DNA of 9,685 nucleotides, taken from DATBDE01 sp036270095 (lineage in GTDB: Bacteria > Actinomycetota > Thermoleophilia > Solirubrobacterales > Solirubrobacteraceae). The stretch covers positions 1 to 9,685 of the forward strand of contig DATBDE010000064.1 in NCBI GenBank assembly GCA_036270095.1, written 5' to 3'. A program made the position numbers and the translations under genes. The notes under the pieces were generated by a model, which was not told the origin of the DNA, made no database searches, and saw only the letters and a list, made by a program, of their open reading frames with translations. Every line of letters begins with the position of its first letter. Within the stretch, counting starts at the first letter, position 1. Below, one piece after another: positions 7,357 through 9,685 of this stretch.

Positions 7357-7740
7357 CTACCCGGGCGAGGGGTTGCCCTCGATCAACTCGATCCGGTAGC
7401 CGTCCGGGTCGCGCACGAAGCAGAGGCGGGAGCCGCCCTCGCGCACGGTGTACGGCGGCTTCTCGGGCTCGATGCCCTCGCCGGCCAGCCGCTCGAGCGT
7501 GGCGTCGAGGTCGTCGGCCGTGACGGCGATGTGGTTGTAGCCGGTGCCGAGCTCGTACGAGTCGACGCCGTGGTTGTACGTCAGCTCGAGGCGGGCACCG
7601 TCGTCCGGTAGGCCCATGAAGACGTTGATCGCCTCGTCGCGGATGGGCATTCGACCGACCTCGTCGAACCCGAGCGCCTTGTAGAAGGCGACCGAGCGAT
7701 CGATGTCGCCGATGCGGTAGCAGGTGTGGATGAGTGCCAT
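7357..7740 (-). CDS. gloA: Lactoylglutathione lyase-like glyoxalase I (VOC family)
   Basis: A 127-residue cytosolic enzyme of the GloA type, which isomerises the methylglyoxal-thiol hemithioacetal to the lactoyl thioester. All four metal ligands are in place by motif: H5 (MALIHTCYRI), E52 (LELTYNH), H70 (YNHIAV) and E118 (GYRIELIE), corresponding to H5, E56, H74 and E122 of the E. coli Ni-dependent enzyme. The NHGVDSYELGTGYNHIA stretch and the FVRDPDGYRIELIE ending are nearly the E. coli sequence, and the length is close. Actinomycetes usually use mycothiol rather than glutathione, so the thiol cofactor is open. It starts at the ATG at 7740, 10 nt after the end of the broken surface-protein gene, with GGGAGG upstream inside a hairpin. 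It is followed 7 nt later by the Ppx/GppA gene. Confidence 0.92.
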   Translation of the reverse strand: MALIHTCYRIGDIDRSVAFYKALGFDEVGRMPIRDEAINVFMGLPDDGARLELTYNHGVDSYELGTGYNHIAVTADDLDATLERLAGEGIEPEKPPYTVREGGSRLCFVRDPDGYRIELIEGNPSPG

Positions 7741-7743
7741 GGC

Positions 7744-7760
7744 CGGGAGGCTACCTCCCG
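7744..7760 (-). promoter_or_regulatory. Perfect hairpin holding the upstream stop codon and the gloA ribosome binding site
   Basis: On the minus strand CGGGAGG (7760-7754), TAG (7753-7751) and CCTCCCG (7750-7744) form a perfect 7-bp stem whose 3-nt loop is the stop codon of the preceding frame. The left arm contains the GGGAGG that would serve as Shine-Dalgarno for the gene starting at 7740. It could hide that site unless ribosomes read through the preceding gene, or act as a T-less terminator. Confidence 0.45.
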
Positions 7761-9161
7761 ATCACGGCCTTGCCCCGCGCGGTCGTCGTCTGGCCGTCGG
7801 CGGACGACAGCGTGAGCGCGAGCGTGTAGGTCCCACGCGCTGCCGCCTTGCGTCCTGCCTTGCCGTTCCAGCGGATCCGGTTGGTGCCGACGGCGGCCTG
7901 CTGGGTCACCTCGGCCACCCGCTTGCGGCCCTTGAGCACGTCCAGCGTGGCCGTCGCGGCGACGGTGCTGACGTACTGCAGCGTCACCGCCCTGCCGCGC
8001 TTGGCCTTGACCTTGGGCGCGACGAGTGCGGCGACGAGACGGAAGGCGGGTGGCCCCTGCGCGCCCGGCGGCCCGGCGGGGCCCGGCGCGCCCGGCGGCC
8101 CGCTCGCGCCTGTCGCGCCGGTGGCGCCGGTGGCGCCTGTCGCGCCGGTCGGCCCCGGCGGGCACCGTGGCGGGCTCTCGATGCCGGAGTACGTCACGAC
8201 CTGGCCGCCGCGGGAGAGCGTCGTGGGTGTGACCGTGTGACGCTTGCGCACGGCGACGGGTCGGAGTCGAGCTGGTCGGTCCCGCCCGCCCCGGTGTCGC
8301 TGATGGTGGCCGGAGCGTCCAGCGCGCCAAAGGCGACGAGATAGGCGTCCGAGCCCTCGCCGCCGTCGAGCGTGGGGGAGGACCCCGGCTGGGTCGCCGA
8401 CAGCACGAACGAGTCGTTGCCCGGCCCCCCGGTGATCGTGGTCGGGACGACGGTCGAGACGATCCGGAAGACGTCGTCGAAGGCGCTGCCCGCGACCGTG
8501 AGCGACGCCAGGCCGGTCGCCGTGGCGGTGTTGTCGAGGTTGATGGCGGCACTGTTTGGCAGCGCGCTCGCATTCAGGGTCGCGTTGGTCTTGTTGGCGA
8601 ACGTCGTCGACTCGAACGCGCCGTGCCCAGGTCCGAGATCGTGAGTTGCCCGACCGTGGCGGCGTTCTCGAGCCCGACCCGCGAGCCGGCGGCGACGCTG
8701 AAGGTGAAGTTCGTCACGGGCACGTGTCGGTGACCGGCTCGACATTGGCGTAGGCGATACGCAGGTCGTCGAGCGCGAGCGTGCCCGACTGCGGGCTGGT
8801 GGCCTCGTTGCGCTCGGTCCTGGCGTGGCCCCCGCGCACGGCCAGCGTGTCGAAGCCGCCGGCGCCGCCGTCAAAGGACACGGGCACGGTGAAGGCGCCG
8901 CCCCCCGAGGTCGACCGTGAGCATGTCGTCGCCGGCGTCGGTGCCGCGGACGTCGACGGCGCTGGTCCCGGCGAGCGCACCCGAGGCGACGACGGCGCCG
9001 GTCGCGTCGTCGGCGACCTGGAGGTCGGTCCCGACGCGCGTGAGCGTCAGGGCGCTGCCACCCTCGGGCGCGTCGTAGCGGAGCGGCGTGGGCGCGGCCG
9101 CGGCCGGCGCGGCCACCACCAACGCAAGGGCGAGCCCAAGAAGGCCCGCGGACGGGCGCAC
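7751..9161 (-). pseudogene. Secreted surface protein with RTX-like, collagen-like and FlgD-Ig-like parts, broken by four frameshifts
   Basis: A GTG at 9161 starts a clear signal peptide (LLGLALALVVAAPAAAA). The reading continues in degenerate glycine/aspartate repeats (TDAGDDMLTV, GGAGGFDTLAV, GGPGNDSFVLS, GGEGSDAYLVA) like beta-roll or beta-helix exported proteins. It then passes into 12 uninterrupted Gly-X-Y triplets and a C-terminal domain (LDVLKGRKRVAEV, NRIRWNGKAGRKAAARGTYTLAL) resembling the FlgD Ig-like fold. The frame changes four times: one extra base in a C6 run at 8901-8906, and one missing base near 8716-8724, 8619-8624 and 8249-8255. With these corrected the gene would be 1413 nt, 470 residues plus stop. 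It is therefore a recent pseudogene, or a gene hit by sequence errors. The intact 8251-7751 part could still be translated from the GTG at 8251, but that would lack a signal peptide. Confidence 0.75.
8048..8155 (-). repeat. Collagen-like Gly-X-Y tract with five 9-bp tandem units
   Basis: Twelve consecutive Gly-X-Y triplets (GPT, four GAT, GAS, GPP, GAP, GPA, GPP, GAQ, GPP) follow the segment PPRCPP. At the DNA level, 8106-8150 holds five head-to-tail 9-bp units of the form GCGCC(T/G)GT(C/G) on the plus strand. Collagen-like tracts in bacteria form trimeric rods on the surface. Repeat number can change by slippage, though this tract is short. Confidence 0.85.
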
Positions 9162-9167
9162 CTGCCG

Positions 9168-9173
9168 ACCGTA
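9168..9173 (-). promoter_or_regulatory. -10-like box TACGGT for the surface-protein gene
   Basis: On the minus strand TACGGT is 6 nt before the GTG at 9161, predicting a leaderless transcript. It lies back to back with the box at 9184 for the opposite gene, so the two promoters would compete for RNA polymerase. Confidence 0.4.
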
Positions 9174-9183
9174 CCCGACGGGC

Positions 9184-9189
9184 TAGCAT
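9184..9189 (+). promoter_or_regulatory. -10-like box TAGCAT, leaderless start of the MBL-fold gene
   Basis: TAGCAT lies exactly 7 nt before the GTG at 9197, as TAGCCT does before 610 and TAGTCT before 3632. No Shine-Dalgarno is present. The -35 position would fall over the start codon of the divergent surface-protein gene. Confidence 0.5.
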
Positions 9190-9196
9190 CGCGGGC

Positions 9197-9685
9197 GTGA
9201 TTCTCGACCGCTCCATGAGCCCGGATTGGCTCTCCAACACGTACCTGATCGGCGACCTGGAAGGCGGCGAGGGCGCCTTCGTGGACGCCGGCGGCCCGGT
9301 TGCGCCGCTGCTCGAGCTCGTCAACAGCAAGGGCCTGACCATCACCCACATCCTCCTCACCCACCATCACCACGACCACGTGGCCGAGCTGGGCGAGCTG
9401 ATGGAGCGCTTCCCCGACGCCGCGGTGATGGCCCACGCCGACGAGCCCATCCTGGGCGTCAACGAGACCCTGCAGCCGGGCGAGCACGTCCAGGTCGGCG
9501 AGCTCGATGTCGAGGCGCTGCCGACCCCCGGCCACACCAAGGGCATGCTCAGCTTCCGCGTGGGCAACGCGGTGTTCACCGGCGACACGCTGTTCAAGGG
9601 CTCGGTTGGCGGCGTGCGGGCCCCCGGCCACACGACGTACGCCGACCTGCGCTCGTCGATCATGGACCACCTCATGAAGCTGCCG
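9197..9685 (+). CDS. MBL-fold metallo-hydrolase, glyoxalase II-like (C-terminal end beyond window)
   Basis: The 163 codons in the window remain open to the right edge; relatives of this type have about 200-210 residues, so the end of the fold is missing. The metallo-beta-lactamase motifs are all visible: HxHxDH as H56, H58, D60 and H61 in LLTHHHHDHV, then H113 in PTPGHTKG, and D130 in FTGDTLF. These residues hold a dinuclear metal site. The FTGDTLFKGSVGG segment and the later APGHTTYADLRSSI are typical of the hydroxyacylglutathione hydrolase-like group, which hydrolyses thioesters such as lactoylglutathione, but many members have other substrates. The GTG at 9197 is chosen because the -10-like box lies 7 nt upstream and the first beta strand (SNTYLIGD) begins shortly after; an internal ATG at 9215 is the alternative. 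It is divergent from the broken surface-protein gene. Confidence 0.9.
   Translation, partial: MILDRSMSPDWLSNTYLIGDLEGGEGAFVDAGGPVAPLLELVNSKGLTITHILLTHHHHDHVAELGELMERFPDAAVMAHADEPILGVNETLQPGEHVQVGELDVEALPTPGHTKGMLSFRVGNAVFTGDTLFKGSVGGVRAPGHTTYADLRSSIMDHLMKLP

Noticed and set aside
5970..7523. Long plus-strand open frame (517 codons) opposite Ppx/GppA and gloA
   Set aside because: The product is low-complexity and the opposite strand encodes proteins with all family motifs; codon-position GC pattern follows the minus-strand genes.
8106..8150. Short regular repeats considered as a CRISPR or integration-site array
   Set aside because: The 9-bp units are directly adjacent with no spacers and encode in-frame Gly-Ala-Thr, so they are a coding collagen-like tract.

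Overview
The window is about 9.7 kb of very GC-rich (by eye roughly three quarters G+C) bacterial chromosome. It has GTG starts, dense packing and promoter-like -10 boxes placed right at start codons. These traits, with the gene content (mycobacterial Cfp30B/Rv0577-type double-VOC protein, Ppx/GppA-HD phosphatase, secreted protein with collagen-like and FlgD-Ig-like parts), suggest an actinomycete, possibly of the Thermoleophilia/Solirubrobacterales type. The lineage is an inference. I see no transposase, phage gene, tRNA, rRNA or CRISPR array, so this looks like ordinary chromosome with one decaying gene.

Layout. The plus strand from 1 to 4322 carries: the C-terminal part of an alkyl-DHAP-synthase-like FAD oxidase (cut by the window edge), a PanE-type ketopantoate reductase overlapping a histidine phosphatase (ATGA), a LysR regulator, a small ECF sigma factor with no recognisable anti-sigma factor beside it, an unrecognised 104-residue acidic protein, and a single-domain VOC protein 4 nt behind it. 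At 4353-5820 a double-VOC protein (minus) and an HxlR regulator with an SCP2-like tail (plus) diverge from a 37-bp gap almost filled by an inverted repeat. From 9161 down to 5817 the minus strand reads as one possible operon: a secreted surface protein broken by four frameshifts, a glyoxalase I with all four metal ligands, and a Ppx/GppA phosphatase. At 9197 a metallo-beta-lactamase-fold hydrolase (glyoxalase II-like) runs off the right edge.

How the genes may work together. Three VOC proteins, one of them a convincing glyoxalase I, lie within about 5 kb of a glyoxalase II-like hydrolase and an HxlR regulator with the N-terminal cysteine used by thiol-sensing relatives. A local interest in reactive-electrophile (aldehyde or quinone) detoxification is a reasonable hypothesis, but the genes are not in one operon. 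The most distinctive sequence-level observations are the repeated TANNNT box 6-7 nt before start codons (predicted leaderless mRNAs), the HxlR/VOC operator, and the multiply frameshifted surface protein whose frame can be restored exactly by four single-base changes. I see no clear new multi-gene system.
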